Shown piece after piece: positions 36,296 through 46,620 of a DNA stretch of 64,000 nucleotides. Positions within the stretch are counted from its first letter, which is position 1; each line of letters starts with the position of its first letter. The notes under the pieces are model-generated. The model was not told where the DNA came from, ran no database searches, and saw nothing but the letters and a program-made list of their open reading frames with translations. Where the stretch lies: the NCBI RefSeq assembly GCF_921293095.1, contig NC_060257.1, positions 91,191,449 to 91,255,448 of the forward strand, given 5' to 3'. Source of the DNA: Ischnura elegans. Its lineage: Eukaryota; Arthropoda; Insecta; Odonata; Coenagrionidae. The translations under genes were made by a program, and so were the position numbers.

Positions 36296-36326
36296 TTAAT
36301 GATGGTGGATTGTTCAACAGCTGTTA
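36296..36326 (+). repeat. Short repeat shared with 61151-61181
   Basis: GATGATGGTGGATTGTTCAA followed by CAGCTG matches GATGATGGTGGATTATTCAG followed by CAGTTG in the distal part of the window. Confidence 0.5.
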
Positions 36327-36730
36327 AACCTTGATCGAATGCAAAGGGTTTAATTTATGGCTAGCGGCTGTAATTACTGTGAATTACGAAATATGTGGTG
36401 GTAAATATTTAAATGCGGAGATTTTATGCATCAAATATTTTATTACTGCTGCTTCCAAAATTTTGTGTGTGCGCCATTTCGTTGTACTAGGCGATATCTA
36501 CGACTTAACATGATAAACCTCTTGATCTCTTATCTATTCCTTATCTACTAGGTCCCGAAAACTCCCCGCCCACTTTCCTATTCTCCATGAATCCAGCTCG
36601 CACTTCCGCACCAAAGGAAAAGAAGGCCAATCCGGTTTTACATATGCTTTGCGTATTCCTATTTCCTCGAAATATTCATCCCTTTTATAGGACGGCTTTC
36701 ACCCCGAAATACTCCCCCATACGTTACATT

Positions 36731-36910
36731 CTAGGATCCCTCCACTACACCTCCTGTCCTCCTCTCTTGGCAAAACTCATCTTTCTTTCTTTCTCCTTCT
36801 TCTTACCTCCATTCCATTATCCTATCCATTTCACAAAGCTTCCCCATCCCCTTAAAAAAAACCCTGCAGTTGAACAGCTAAGGCCCTTTCCACCATCCCC
36901 CGCCAACATT
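36731..36910 (+). repeat. Dispersed C/T-rich repeat, copy 1
   Basis: CTAGGATCCCTCCACTACAC, CTTGGCAAAACTCATCTTTC, CATTCCATTATCCTATCCAT and GCAGTTGAACAGCTAAGGCC recur in the same order at 58908-59075. Confidence 0.75.
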
Positions 36911-37135
36911 CTTGCCCTATCATTATGAAATTCCCAGGGCGTACAGAAAATACTCTTGTCGACAACTCTACGGTGTCTCAAAAATAAAAATTGTTTCTTA
37001 GAAAATCCTAATTTTGAGGCAAAATGCTTGTATATAACGTTCAAGAAATATTTCCTGGGTTCTCAAAAATTTCAGGATGGTAGTTTCAAGCAAAAACAAG
37101 TATCCAAAACAATATAAATGCATATGGTAATTTCC

Positions 37136-37174
37136 ACTCCGTAATATATATATATATATTTATATTACGGAGTG
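37136..37174. repeat. Perfect 14-bp inverted repeat around an AT run
   Basis: CACTCCGTAATATA (37136-37149) and TATATTACGGAGTG (37161-37174) are exact complements with an 11-base AT spacer. It may be a terminator-like hairpin or a tiny foldback repeat. Confidence 0.7.
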
Positions 37175-37614
37175 ATATATATATATTTCCCCTACCGACC
37201 TTGGTTTCGGCACTGTGTCATTTGTATGTCAATGAATGGTTACGAAAATTACTTTGAATGATTTGAACGATAGGATAAACGATTTGCACGAACAGATAAA
37301 CAGACACTTTGATGTAGGAGGAGGGGTATAAATGGCGTTGGTGTATACTGTACTTCATACCTCTGCATGGCTCTTCCATATGCCCCATCTTCTTACCTTG
37401 GCTCTGGTGTAAATATGTGCGAGAATGTCTCTTTGTTACATTGAAAATGGCATTGAGTGTTGAAACTATGGACTGTAGAGGAGTTATATATTTAAGTGTG
37501 GAAATTGCCATTTGCATTTTATATTTTATCATGAATGAAGATCTGAGGTTTTCCCGGCGTATGATGATGTTGAAGTTATTTCGGGTTTCCCACCGGATGA
37601 GGCTCTCCATCTCT

Positions 37615-37655
37615 GCCGAAGTTTCGATGGTCGTGTCGTCCATCGTCATCAGGGC
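37615..37655 (-). ncRNA. Hammerhead-ribozyme-like motif, copy 1 (degenerate)
   Basis: On the minus strand the order is GCC, CTGATGA, a 5-bp hairpin (GATGG/CCATC, 9-base loop), GAAAC, then TTC where GTC would be expected, then GGC, which pairs with the first GCC. This is the layout of the minimal hammerheads known from Penelope-like elements. One unpaired C follows CTGATGA, and the cleavage triplet is altered, so activity is unlikely. Confidence 0.5.
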
Positions 37656-37666
37656 TTGTCTTTGCG
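37655..37666 (+). repeat. Empty copy of the 12-bp LINE target
   Basis: CTTGTCTTTGCG, identical to the target duplications at 38111-38122 and 46609-46620, here without an insertion. The identity extends leftwards (TCATCAGGG) with the copy at 38101. Confidence 0.75.
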
Positions 37667-38110
37667 AATGAGTGTCACTAATTGTCCGCGCCTAAGGCGC
37701 GTTTATTCCGCTGTACCGGTGAGAACAAACTCACCACAACCAGCCAGCTTACAGAAGAAAATTAAATAAATGGCGCATATGTTGTGTTGTCAGTGTTAGT
37801 AAGAAAATTCAGAGAAAAAGAAAAGCATTTTTATTTTTGTTTTGCATAGTTAGGAATGCATTAAGTAATCCATTTTGATTTTTTTTAAATCTTTTGATAG
37901 TTTTTAATGGATTTAAAAATATATTTTTTTCATCACATTTGGAAATCCAGTTGCAGGTCAAAGGTACCCAAATTAAAAAAAAAACATTTATACCTGTGAC
38001 TGGAAGGAGGTAAGACATAGTAAAGACACATAGACATGAGAATAATTAAGGCAGTGTAATTTGTAATGAATAAAAGTCTGTATTAGTTTTATATTTTGCC
38101 CTCATCAGGG

Positions 38111-38122
38111 CTTGTCTTTGCG
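38111..38122 (+). repeat. Target duplication at 3' end of LINE A
   Basis: CTTGTCTTTGCG directly follows the short-repeat tail of LINE A, read on the minus strand. The same 12 bases occur at the other end of LINE A (46609-46620). Confidence 0.8.
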
Positions 38123-38559
38123 TTCAGTTCAAGTTCAAAAATCGTTTATTCCACGAGAAAAACAATAATAACAAATACATAAACTGTAACAACAAAAACA
38201 ACATCTCGTGGAGCTGGTTTAGGCTTGCGCCTCTTCAGCATTACTGGGTATTTGTCACTGGTACGGGAGTGGTGTTGGCCCGGCATTCGCCCTAAGGAGG
38301 TGGGAAACCCGTAAAACCACCGTCAGACCACCACGGTTCACAATAAAATATATAATAATAAATTCAACAAGATTGTCACCCACGATCCAAGTAGATTACG
38401 TTGGTGACATAACAATAAATATACTCTGAATAAATAAAATAAATAAATGGACAACACACAATAAATAAATAAATTAACATATATATCACTGGATTGGGTC
38501 TGATACCCTTCACTGGAGATCACTGGAACTTAAACTGGAGTCTGTGCTGTCTTTTAGTT

Positions 38560-41532
38560 CTATTCTCTATCTGCCGCCCTTAAGGGACGCACTTGGGGAC
38601 ACATGGGGGGGTCACTGGTATCTTCGGTGATTGTTGGCGTCCTCTTCCTTTTCCTTGTCTTCCTCTTCCGCACGAGTGGGAGTCCAGGGGTGATGGTCAG
38701 AGTCTCTGGAGCTGGTATGGCCGGTCGATTCGTCGGGGTGTGCGGTATTACGACGTCGCGGTGGTAGAGGTGCATGTGGTCGTTGATGAACCTGGGGGCA
38801 GAGTAGAGCTTCTTCCTTTTCCTTTTGATGATGACCCCCTTAGATGTAAGCATGATGTCCTCGAAGAGCCTTGGGTTGTGTACGGAGATCCGCTGGGCCG
38901 CGTTGGTCCTTAGTCTGCATAGTCTGTGGAGGAGAGGTTCAGTATTAGTGGATTCGTATACCCTTCGAGCCTTCGTTCGAGGGTGCAACAGGAAAATCTG
39001 ACGTAAAACTCGTCTTTCAAGTGTGGCGTATTTTCTTAGGGCATTACTAGTCGGGAGGACAGCCAGTGCGGCGTACTCCATGACAGGTCTAATGAAAGCC
39101 TTGTATAGGAGCAGGCCGCACTGTTCTGAGACCCCGCGCCCTCTGGCTCTTACTGCGCGGATTAGGTTACTTCGTCTGTTGCACCTCGACCATACGTTGT
39201 AGACATGCTTCCTGAAATTAAGGTTTTGGTCGATTAAGGTCCCCAGATACGTTGCGGTGTCGGCCCGATGAATTTCTTGTCCCCAGAGGGTGACACTGTG
39301 GTTGTCAAAGTGCTTCTTCGTCGCGGGTTTGATGACTATCAGTTGCGTCTTCTTCGGGTTGGGCCGGATTCTCCAGTCCTTGAACCACCTCTCTAGCCGG
39401 AAGAGCATGGTTTGGACTTTCTTCACTGCCTTGTCGGCCTGCGGGGATATACTCCATAGGGCAGTGTCGTCAGCATATTGGATAACTTCCACTCTTGCGG
39501 TCCTGCGTTGGCAGTTGTGAGTGGGAATGTCGTGGCAGTACAGCGAGAAGAGTAGGGGGGATAGCACAGTGCCCTGAGGGACACCTGCTCGTAGTGGGAA
39601 TGCGGAAGAGAGCTGCGATGCGACTCGTACCTTCGCATTTCTGTTTCTCAGGAAACAGTTAATGAGCCTCAGGATGTCCGGCTCCATCCCGGGCAGCTTC
39701 TCTAGCTTGTACATGAGTCCATCGTGCCACACGCTGTCGAATGCCCTCTCTATGTCCAGGAATAGTGCGGCCGTGTATTGGTTCCTGTTGCTGGCTTCTG
39801 CGGCGGTGCTGGTCAGGAGTGTCAACGGGTCTGTGGTGCATCTGTGAGGACGGAACCCATACTGGAGCTGTGGTAGTCCTCCATTACTCTCCAGGAGATC
39901 CGTCAGTCTCCGGACTACGATCCTCTCGAACCATTTTCCCACGGTGCTGGTCAGACTGATGGGCCGGTAGTTTTCTGCCTTGGCTTTGTCCTTTCCGGGC
40001 TTGGGGATCATCACCATCGTCATTTTCTTCCAAGCCCGGGGGTAGTATCCGAGGGCGAGGGAGGCGTTGAAGATTTTGTTCAGGAGTGGAAGGCACGCTG
40101 GGGCTTTCTGTAGGTGGAGTGTCCGGATGCCATCGTCGCCCGGTGCTTTGTTCTTCCTGGGCCTAGTGTCTTCCATTTCCTCTTCTGATATGTGCTTGAG
40201 TAGTCCTGTGTCCGGCTGGACTGCATCCATCGTCTGCTTGGGTTGCAGGTAACCCCTTTTCCTTACTGCGTGCCTGGTGCAGATCGCAAACTTCTTTTCA
40301 CTGAAGAGGGGGTCGTGCATCGGTGAGTATACATCCTTAAGTACTCGCCGGAATTCCTCTGCTTTTCCTGCCGCGTCTGCTATTGGTTTGTCATCGGGGC
40401 CTTTTAGGGAGACAGGCGTGTTCGTCATCTGGCCTGTGAGTATTTTAAATTTCCGCCAAAATGCCCCTCCGTCCCGGTAGTCCAGTTTCTTGCAGGCGGC
40501 GGCCCATGCCTTCTCTTTCGTCTGGATGACGTTCTGCCTGATGATGGCGTTTTGCCGGTTCCACTCCTGTTTCACAGCTGGGTCTTTGGTTTTAATCCAT
40601 TCCCTGTAGAGCGCCCGTTTTTCTTTTATCCTGCGGACGATATGCGGAGCCAGGGGAGGGCATGCGGTGTCGATCTTCCTCATTGGTATGGCTGCGACTG
40701 CTTCGTGGAAGGCTGCTTCCATTGTTGCTATTGCCTCGTCCACTTCTGCAACTGTGTGGATTTCTTCTGCAGGTGTAGTTTTTTGTCGTACCGTCCCGTT
40801 GAAGGCTTGCCAGTCCACTTTCTTCCAGTCCGGGGTTTCAAAGACGTAGTTCCCACGATGCTTGACCCACCTGAAAGGGAAAGAAAAAGGGAGGTGATCA
40901 GATGTCAGGCAGTCGTCGACGGTGACGTCTCCCACGTAGGGCGAGAGGTCACTCGTTATGAGGGCGTGGTCCGGGTAAGTTGCCCCTCTCCCGATACAGG
41001 TAGGAGAGGGGATGTCCATCCGCACTACGGGACTACGGAGGAGGAAGGATAGAAGTTGTCGTCCTTTTGCGGTTGTGGTATGGTCCCTGAAGGCGAGATG
41101 GCGGGCGTTGAAGTCTCCAAGGATGATGGTGGGCTTCTTGCTATCCACGATGAAGTCCAGGAGCTTCATCGGGAGCGGCGCTTTCGGTCTGCAGTAGAGG
41201 ACGCAAATCTGTATATCTCTACGTCCCAGTCGCACGCTGGCCATCACTGCGTCGTTCCCCTCTGGTATGCAATCCTCCGGGATGTCTGTTGATGATGCCG
41301 CAAGGTCTGAACGGGTCAGAAGGGCGACCCCGCCGGATCGTGGTCGGGCCCTCGGCACGGAGAATTCCTGGAAGCCAGAGATCTTTACTTTAGCGGAGGG
41401 TTTGAGGAAGGTCTCCACCAGTCCCATGATGGCGACCTTCCTGCTCCGTAGGTGTTCTCGGAGCAGTGCCCGTTTCTGAGTCACTGCCCCGTTGATGTTC
41501 AGGAACGACACTCTTGGTTCGGACTTATCCAT
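38560..41532 (-). CDS. LINE A ORF2: endonuclease-reverse transcriptase (990 aa)
   Basis: The frame is uninterrupted. An N-terminal APE-type endonuclease shows N12 in LNINGA, E40 in GLVET, D140/N142 in ILGDFNARH and the C-terminal SDH at 211-213. The reverse transcriptase has NKAPGDDGI (461-469), AENYRPISLTS (519-529), FLDIERAFDSVWH with D593, AGVPQGTVLSPLLF (649-662) and the catalytic QYADD (685-689). A basic, Cys-poor C-terminal region follows. There is no RNase H domain. These features and the ~990-residue length fit the Jockey clade. The protein nicks target DNA and copies its own RNA at the nick. Its ATG overlaps the ORF1 stop (ATGGATAA), pointing to coupled translation. Confidence 0.92.
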   Translation of the reverse strand: MDKSEPRVSFLNINGAVTQKRALLREHLRSRKVAIMGLVETFLKPSAKVKISGFQEFSVPRARPRSGGVALLTRSDLAASSTDIPEDCIPEGNDAVMASVRLGRRDIQICVLYCRPKAPLPMKLLDFIVDSKKPTIILGDFNARHLAFRDHTTTAKGRQLLSFLLRSPVVRMDIPSPTCIGRGATYPDHALITSDLSPYVGDVTVDDCLTSDHLPFSFPFRWVKHRGNYVFETPDWKKVDWQAFNGTVRQKTTPAEEIHTVAEVDEAIATMEAAFHEAVAAIPMRKIDTACPPLAPHIVRRIKEKRALYREWIKTKDPAVKQEWNRQNAIIRQNVIQTKEKAWAAACKKLDYRDGGAFWRKFKILTGQMTNTPVSLKGPDDKPIADAAGKAEEFRRVLKDVYSPMHDPLFSEKKFAICTRHAVRKRGYLQPKQTMDAVQPDTGLLKHISEEEMEDTRPRKNKAPGDDGIRTLHLQKAPACLPLLNKIFNASLALGYYPRAWKKMTMVMIPKPGKDKAKAENYRPISLTSTVGKWFERIVVRRLTDLLESNGGLPQLQYGFRPHRCTTDPLTLLTSTAAEASNRNQYTAALFLDIERAFDSVWHDGLMYKLEKLPGMEPDILRLINCFLRNRNAKVRVASQLSSAFPLRAGVPQGTVLSPLLFSLYCHDIPTHNCQRRTARVEVIQYADDTALWSISPQADKAVKKVQTMLFRLERWFKDWRIRPNPKKTQLIVIKPATKKHFDNHSVTLWGQEIHRADTATYLGTLIDQNLNFRKHVYNVWSRCNRRSNLIRAVRARGRGVSEQCGLLLYKAFIRPVMEYAALAVLPTSNALRKYATLERRVLRQIFLLHPRTKARRVYESTNTEPLLHRLCRLRTNAAQRISVHNPRLFEDIMLTSKGVIIKRKRKKLYSAPRFINDHMHLYHRDVVIPHTPTNRPAIPAPETLTITPGLPLVRKRKTRKRKRTPTITEDTSDPPMCPQVRPLRAADRE

Positions 41533-42994
41533 TGCGGGTGAAAACGTTGGCGTAGCTCGCGGCGTCGTTGCCCCATCCGAAGACCTCTCTGGCTGCCGTG
41601 CGGATGATGGCTGCCAGGGCTCCCCCGTCTCTTGATGGCGACGTCTCCTTGACCACCCTGGTGAAGAACCGTACTACGTCGTTCGTCGTTGCCGGTCTGG
41701 ACGTGTCGGTTTCTGGAACCTGTAAAAGGTCATAGAAAGGGTCGGGGAGATTAGGTGTTACTTCACGCTCCGCCGTCGGACGCTGGGGGCACGTCGGCGT
41801 CGGGGCGTGTGAAGGGGCGGCCATTGGCGACGGGGGCCGCCGTTGGTCGCGCTAGGGGCGTCTCTCCTCTCCGTTGAACTCCCTGGAGACTGGGCGGGGC
41901 GGCTCGCACCGATACCAGCGATTGCCCAGCCAAAGCCCAGTCCTGCACATTTTGTCGCAGACGTCCTGTGCCGGCTGCGTATCTCTGAAGAGGACCCGGA
42001 CGTATCTGGTCCTCCGGTACCGGTAGTCAGTGATCCTCCATGCCTCTACGAACCGGATGCCCATCCTCTCCAGCTTCCGGCCGATCACTTCCACCCTGGT
42101 GGAGAAGGGAACTCCGCACACAACAAAGCATGTGCGGGCAGAATCATTATTAGTCGAATCGGGGTCACGTTGTTTCCTGCTGTCGGGGGGGAAATGCCAT
42201 CGGAGCGGCTCCCCCAGGCGGTGGTCTAGGAGGCGGTATCCGCGCCTGAGGAATTCCATCTCCTTGGCCGTTACATGTACCACAGCCGTGCCCCTGTCAG
42301 TATCTACTACTCCGGAGACTTGGCTGAGTCCCGGGAAAACCGCGCGCCAGGCTTGGGAAAACCCGCGCTGACTGCAGTTCCTAGGGAGGCCCGAAATTTG
42401 GAGGGGAGAGGTCCGTCGTGGTTGCTGGGTAGGTTGGGGTGAGTTGAGGGTTGGTCTCTCGGGGGGGCAGGTGGTAGCAGGTGGGGGGCGTGCTGGGTCC
42501 CCGGATGGAGGCCTTGTCGCATTAAGGCGGACGGTATTGCTCGGGTTTATGGAAGAGGGTTTAACTGGAGTGGCGCGTACCAGAGTAAGCACCGAGGATG
42601 GGGTTGAGGTAGCCGCAGGTTGGATCGGGACAAAGGCGGACTTAGGGGAGGTGAGCAACCTCATGGATGTGTCCTTAAATGGCGAAAGGGAGGACATTGC
42701 AGCGCGGGGGGGAGTGTTGTCCTGCGCAGAGGGCGAGGCAGCATCATCTAGGGGTGCATCCCGACTCACTCGTGCTGACGGCACGCTTGAGCCCGGGGAG
42801 TCTGGTGAATCCTGCAGTGGCGAGGCAGACGGCTCCGCCACCTTGGAAGCACCTTTGCCATCCGGGGGCACGCTGGGCGACTTAACTGTCGAGAGGAATG
42901 GCGGTGGTCCGAGAGATCTTAGGGCGTAACTCCGCAGGGAGCATAGGGAGCTTGGGCGGCGGATGCGGGAGTTTGGGCGCGGGAGCCGGTCCAT
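41525..42994 (-). pseudogene. LINE A ORF1 (gag-like) with one in-frame TAG
   Basis: Two frames listed separately by a stop (42994-41852, 380 codons; 41824-41525, 99 codons) are in the same phase: a TAG at 41852-41854 and nine sense codons separate them. The N-terminal half is Pro/Ser/Arg-rich and low-complexity. Residues around 265-370 (CFVVCGVPFSTRVEVIGRKL, YVRVLFRDTQ) resemble the RRM/PRE_C2HC-like part of Jockey gag proteins. The end, IIRTAAREVFGWGNDAASYA, resembles the end of LINE B ORF1 (ILDNAARDVLGYSVKTVYSW). No CCHC zinc knuckle is present anywhere, although LINE B has three. The TAG is one change from CAG. Confidence 0.75.
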
Positions 42995-43499
42995 CCCTAG
43001 GCTTGCCCAGGCCCGTTGTCGGTGCCTGGTCCCCGGGAGGCGGGGCAGTCCAAGGAAAGTGGCCGATAGGCGGTTCTTTAGATAGCGGTTGTCGTGACGC
43101 GGCTAGTAGATACAGTTGCTACTTTAAAAGAGGTCACGATATGTCGCAAAGTGCGTTGCTAAGTGAGAGTGAAGTAAAATCAAGGATGGAATAGTAAGAC
43201 TTAGGCTGTATAAGCTGGGTACTGAAGCTAATGCACTAAGAGTGAGTGAACAGGTGAAATGAAGGTCGAATAAGATGGGGTTGAAAACAAGTAGGGGACT
43301 GAAGCTAATGCACTAAGATTGAGTTACTTGTGAGGTGAGAGGTGAGGCTAAGTTGTGGTGATAGGAAAAGGGCTCTTATACCCCTTTCGCCCTAACCAGT
43401 TTGGGGAACGCTGCGGGCTCTTATGCCCGGTACACTTAACCTTGAAAGGCTCTTATACCTTTCGGTGTTAACCTTGCGGTATACTCAGTTCGCTAGTAG
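42995..43499 (-). promoter_or_regulatory. LINE A leader next to ORF1, with repeat block copy 1
   Basis: The ORF1 frame stays open upstream of its ATG to a TAG near 43103, so the first ATG (42994) was taken as start. The block 43353-43535 (GGGCTCTTATACCCCTTTCG, AACGCTGCGGGCTCTTATGC) is repeated at 43776-43955. Confidence 0.5.
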
Positions 43500-45240
43500 A
43501 GTGTAGAAGTTAAAAATTGACTAAGTCCGGAGATAAGAAAATAAACTAAGTCCAAGTGAAGTTAGAAATTGACTAAGTCCGGGGAGAAGAAAATAAACTG
43601 AGTCCAAGTGAAGTTAAAAATTGACTAAGTCCGGGGAGAAGAAAATAAACTAAGTCCAAGTGAAGTTAAAATTGACTAAGTCCGGAGAGAAGAAAATAAA
43701 CTAAGTCCAATTGAAGTTAAAATTGACTAAGTCCGGGGAGAAGAAAATAAGCTAAGTCCAAGTGAAGTTAAAATTGACTAAGTTGTGGTGATAGGAAAGG
43801 GGCTCTTATACCCCTTTCGCCCTAACCAGTTTGGGGAACGCTGCGGGCTCTTATGCCCGGTGCACTTAACCTTGAAAGGCTCTTACCCCTTTCGGTGTTA
43901 ACCTTGCGGTGTACTTAGTTCGCTAGTAGAGTGTAGAAGTTAAAATTGACTAAGTCCGGAGATAAGAGAATAAGCTAAGTCCAAGTGAAGTTAAAATTGA
44001 CTAAGTCCGGGGAGAAGAAAATAAACTAAGTCCAGGTGAAGTTAAAATTAACTAAGTCCGGGGAGAATGAGTTAAAATTGACTAAGTCCGGAGAGAAGAA
44101 ATAAACTAAGTCCAAGTGAAGTTAAAAATTGACTTAATCCGGAGATAAGAAAATAAACTAAGTCCAAGTGAAGTTGGAAATTGACTAAGTCCGGAGGGGA
44201 AAAGATGGGCTAAGTGCCCAAGCTCGAAATTGACTAAGTCCGGAGAGAGGAAAATAAACTAAGTCCAAGTGAAGTTAAAAATTGACTAAGTCCGGAGAGA
44301 AGAAAGTAAACTAATTGTAAGTCCAAGTGAAGTTAAAATTTGACTAAGTCCGGAGATAAGAAAATAAACTAAGTCCAAGTGAAGTTAAAAATTGACTAAG
44401 TCCGGGGAGAAGAAATTAAACTAAGTCCAAGTGAAGTTAAAATTGACTAAGTCCGGGGAGAAGGAATAAACTAAGTCCAAGCGAAGTTAAAATTTACTAA
44501 GTCCGGAGATAAGAAAATAAACTAAGTCCAAGTGTAGTTAAGAAATTGACTAAGTCCGGAGATAATAAAATAAACTAAGTCCAAGTGAAGTTAAGAAATT
44601 GACTAAGTCCGGAGATAAGAAAATAAACTAAGTCCAAGTGAAGTTGGAAATTGACTAAGTACGGAGGGGAAAAGATGGGCTAAGTGCCCAAGCTCGAAAT
44701 TGACTAAGTCCGGAGATAAGAAAATAAACTAAGTCCAAGTGAAGTTAAAAATTGACTAAGTCCGGGGAGAAGAAAATAAACTAAGTCCAAGTGAAGTTAA
44801 AATTGACTAAGTCCGGGGAGAAGGAATAAACTAAGTCCAAGCGAAGTTAAAATTTACTAAGTCCGGAGATAAGAAAATAAACTAAGTCCAAGTGAAGTTA
44901 AGAAATTGACTAAGTCCGGAGATAAGAAAATAAACTAAGTCCAAGGGAAGTTAAAATTGACTAAGTCCGGGGAGAAGAAAATAAACTAAGTCCAAGTGAA
45001 GTTAAAAAATTGACTAAGTCCGGGGAGAGGAAATAAACTAAGTCCAAGTGAAGTTAAAATTGACTAAGTCCGGAGAGAAAATAAAGTAAGTCCAAGTGAA
45101 GTTAAAAATTGACTAAGTCCGGAGGTGAAAAATGGGCCCAAGTTCGAAACTGACTAAGTCCGGAGAGAGGAAAATAAACTAAGTCCAAGTGAAGTTAAAA
45201 TTGACTAAGTCCGGAAGAAAGAAAAGAAACTAAGTGCGAA
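43500..45240 (-). repeat. Tandem repeat array, unit about 52 bp, in LINE A 5' region
   Basis: More than 25 units, each built from two related halves: GACTAAGTCCGG(A/G)GAGAAG and AACTAAGTCCAAGTGAAG. A larger pattern is also visible: the variant with GGGGAAAAGATGGGCTAAGT occurs at 44196 and again 470 bp later at 44666, with a shorter relative near 45121. A 180-bp block without the unit is duplicated at 43353 and 43776. The array lies upstream of ORF1 on the coding strand, so it may be a multi-monomer 5'UTR/promoter region. Confidence 0.9.
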
Positions 45241-45879
45241 CCAACCGCGGACTTACTGCTGGAGAGAGGCTCTTATGCCAACTCCCACACGATGATCTTC
45301 TTCTGAGAGCGCGCTTAGATTCGAAGAGTGTAAGTCCGTAAAAGGCCCTCTTTGGGTCCTTTTTCGGTTTGGGTGGCTGAAGGCCCTGGTGTCAGGTCCC
45401 CCCCTGACGGGGGAGGGCCGCCTAGCGCTGTGTTGTCCCCCCTACCCCAGTGTGCCTATTGGACTACTTGCCCGCAGACAAGCAGAGAAGCCCCGACGAT
45501 GAGCTGCCCCACGGCTGGAGAACCCACCGCACGTTACGTGGGCGCCGTATGTGTTTGTGATGGGGAGTTTCCTTCGGCTGCCAACGAGTGCGTTAGCGTG
45601 CAATGACTCGGGAGTCAGGGACTCTCACTCTATGGCCGACGAGTGCGTCGGGGTAGATCGGATGAGAGGTTTTGCGTGTACCAGCCGGCGATTGGAGGAC
45701 CGAACCCTCTCCACTAGCAGACTTCACTTGGGCAGATACTAGTTCCCCCGGGCGGGGGAATGCCCCTGCAGTCACAAGGGTGCAAACTTTGGGTTACCCG
45801 TAGGGCCCGCAGAAAGTTCCTTGCACTGGCCTAAAAGAGACAGGAGAGAAAATGGCCCCGAAGAGGACCAAGTAGCCGG

Positions 45880-46387
45880 GGAGAATAGGCTGGTGGTGAC
45901 TCCCTCCTCCTGGTGGTGGACTTCCTTCCTTCCTAGTCCTGTCCTTAGGTTGGTGGTCTGCCTTCCTGGTCCGGTCCTTGGCTCCTAGCCTTCGGTCGCG
46001 ACTAGCGCTTCCTCAGGCGGTTTCCCTTGGTGGCGCTGTTGTCCTCCTTCCTTGGTTGGTCCTGGCTCTTGTCCCCTGTGGAAGAAGGTTAGTCGGTCGG
46101 ACCGACCGTATAGGCCCTTAAAAGGACCTTAAGCAAAGGAGAATAGGCTGCCTCCCTCCTCCTGGTGGTGGACTTCCTTCCTTCCTAGTCTGGTCCTTAG
46201 GCTGGTGGTCTTCCTTCCCTGTCCGGTCCTTGGCTCGTAGCCTTCGGTCGCGACTAGCGCTTCCTCAGGCTGTTTCCCTTGGTGGCGGTGTTGTCCTCCT
46301 TCCTCGGTCGGTCCTCGCTCTTGTCCCCTGTGGAAGAAGGTTAGTCGGTCGGACCGACTGTGTAGGCCCTTAAAAGAACCTTAAGCA
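45880..46387 (-). repeat. Two direct repeats of about 255 bp in LINE A 5' region
   Basis: 45880-46137 and 46138-46387 are near-identical in order (GAGAATAGGCTG, TGGTGGTGGACTTCCTTCC, GTAGCCTTCGGTCGCGACTA or a variant, GGAAGAAGGTTAGTCGGTCG, CCCTTAAAA, CCTTAAGCAA). A fragment of a third unit follows to about 46420. Together with the 52-bp array this suggests a modular 5' region. Confidence 0.85.
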
Positions 46388-46608
46388 ATGGAGATTGGTG
46401 GTAGGTGGGTTAGCCCGAGATGGACTCTCCCTCCTTGGCACGCCTTGGCGGCTGTCCTCGGTTGCGGCAAGCGCTTCCTCGGACGGAACCTCCTTGGCGG
46501 GTGTTGTCCTATCTCCTTGACGCGGGTCGTCGACGGTACGCTCGCCTCCTTGCCGCTGTCCCTCGATGAGCTGCTCCTCGGTGATCCTCTCGGCGAAGTC
46601 TCCCTCTT

Positions 46609-46620
46609 CTTGTCTTTGCG
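46609..46620 (+). repeat. Shared target duplication between LINE A and LINE B
   Basis: CTTGTCTTTGCG lies exactly between the 5' end of LINE A and the 3' tail of LINE B. Two insertions at one site should leave three copies of the target, and three copies are seen (38111, 46609, 49135). Confidence 0.85.

Larger units (their letters stand above)
37200..37690 (-). mobile_element. Penelope-like element terminus with unoccupied LINE target
   Basis: The segment from 37578 to 37666 matches 54948-55030 closely in the same orientation and carries a hammerhead-like motif (37615-37655). The 12-bp CTTGTCTTTGCG (37655-37666) is the sequence that flanks both Jockey-like LINEs further right. The bases beyond it (GTGACACTCATT on the minus strand) resemble the PLE 3' flank at 49147-49165 (GATCACTCAA). 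It therefore represents an empty version of the LINE target. How far it extends to the left is not clear. Confidence 0.6.
38123..46608 (-). mobile_element. LINE A: Jockey-like two-ORF non-LTR retrotransposon
   Basis: About 8.5 kb flanked by identical 12-bp duplications. Minus-strand order: a ~3.6-kb 5' region made largely of tandem repeats, ORF1 (42994-41525, one internal stop), ORF2 (41532-38560, intact), then a 3' region ending in AATAAACG and TGAACT-type repeats. The 3' region (38222-38340) shares an ordered block with LINE B (46740-46915), for example GGGAAACC and AAAACC next to CGGTCTGAC-like text. The intact ORF2 and identical duplications suggest a fairly recent insertion. Confidence 0.85.

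Noticed and set aside
37218..37649. 143-codon minus-strand frame beginning MTMDDTTIETSAEMESLIRW
   Set aside because: Its start is the hammerhead-like PLE terminus, which also appears at 54948-55036; only that part is conserved, so it is non-coding element sequence.
38593..41479. Several plus-strand open frames of 60-166 codons
   Set aside because: They are antisense shadows of the GC-rich LINE A ORF2 on the minus strand and contain no known motif.
42444..43194. Plus-strand frames of 68-161 codons
   Set aside because: Antisense to LINE A ORF1; low complexity without a domain.
43500..45240. CRISPR-like array
   Set aside because: Units are adjacent and similar throughout, with no unique spacers; it is a tandem repeat within a retrotransposon leader.
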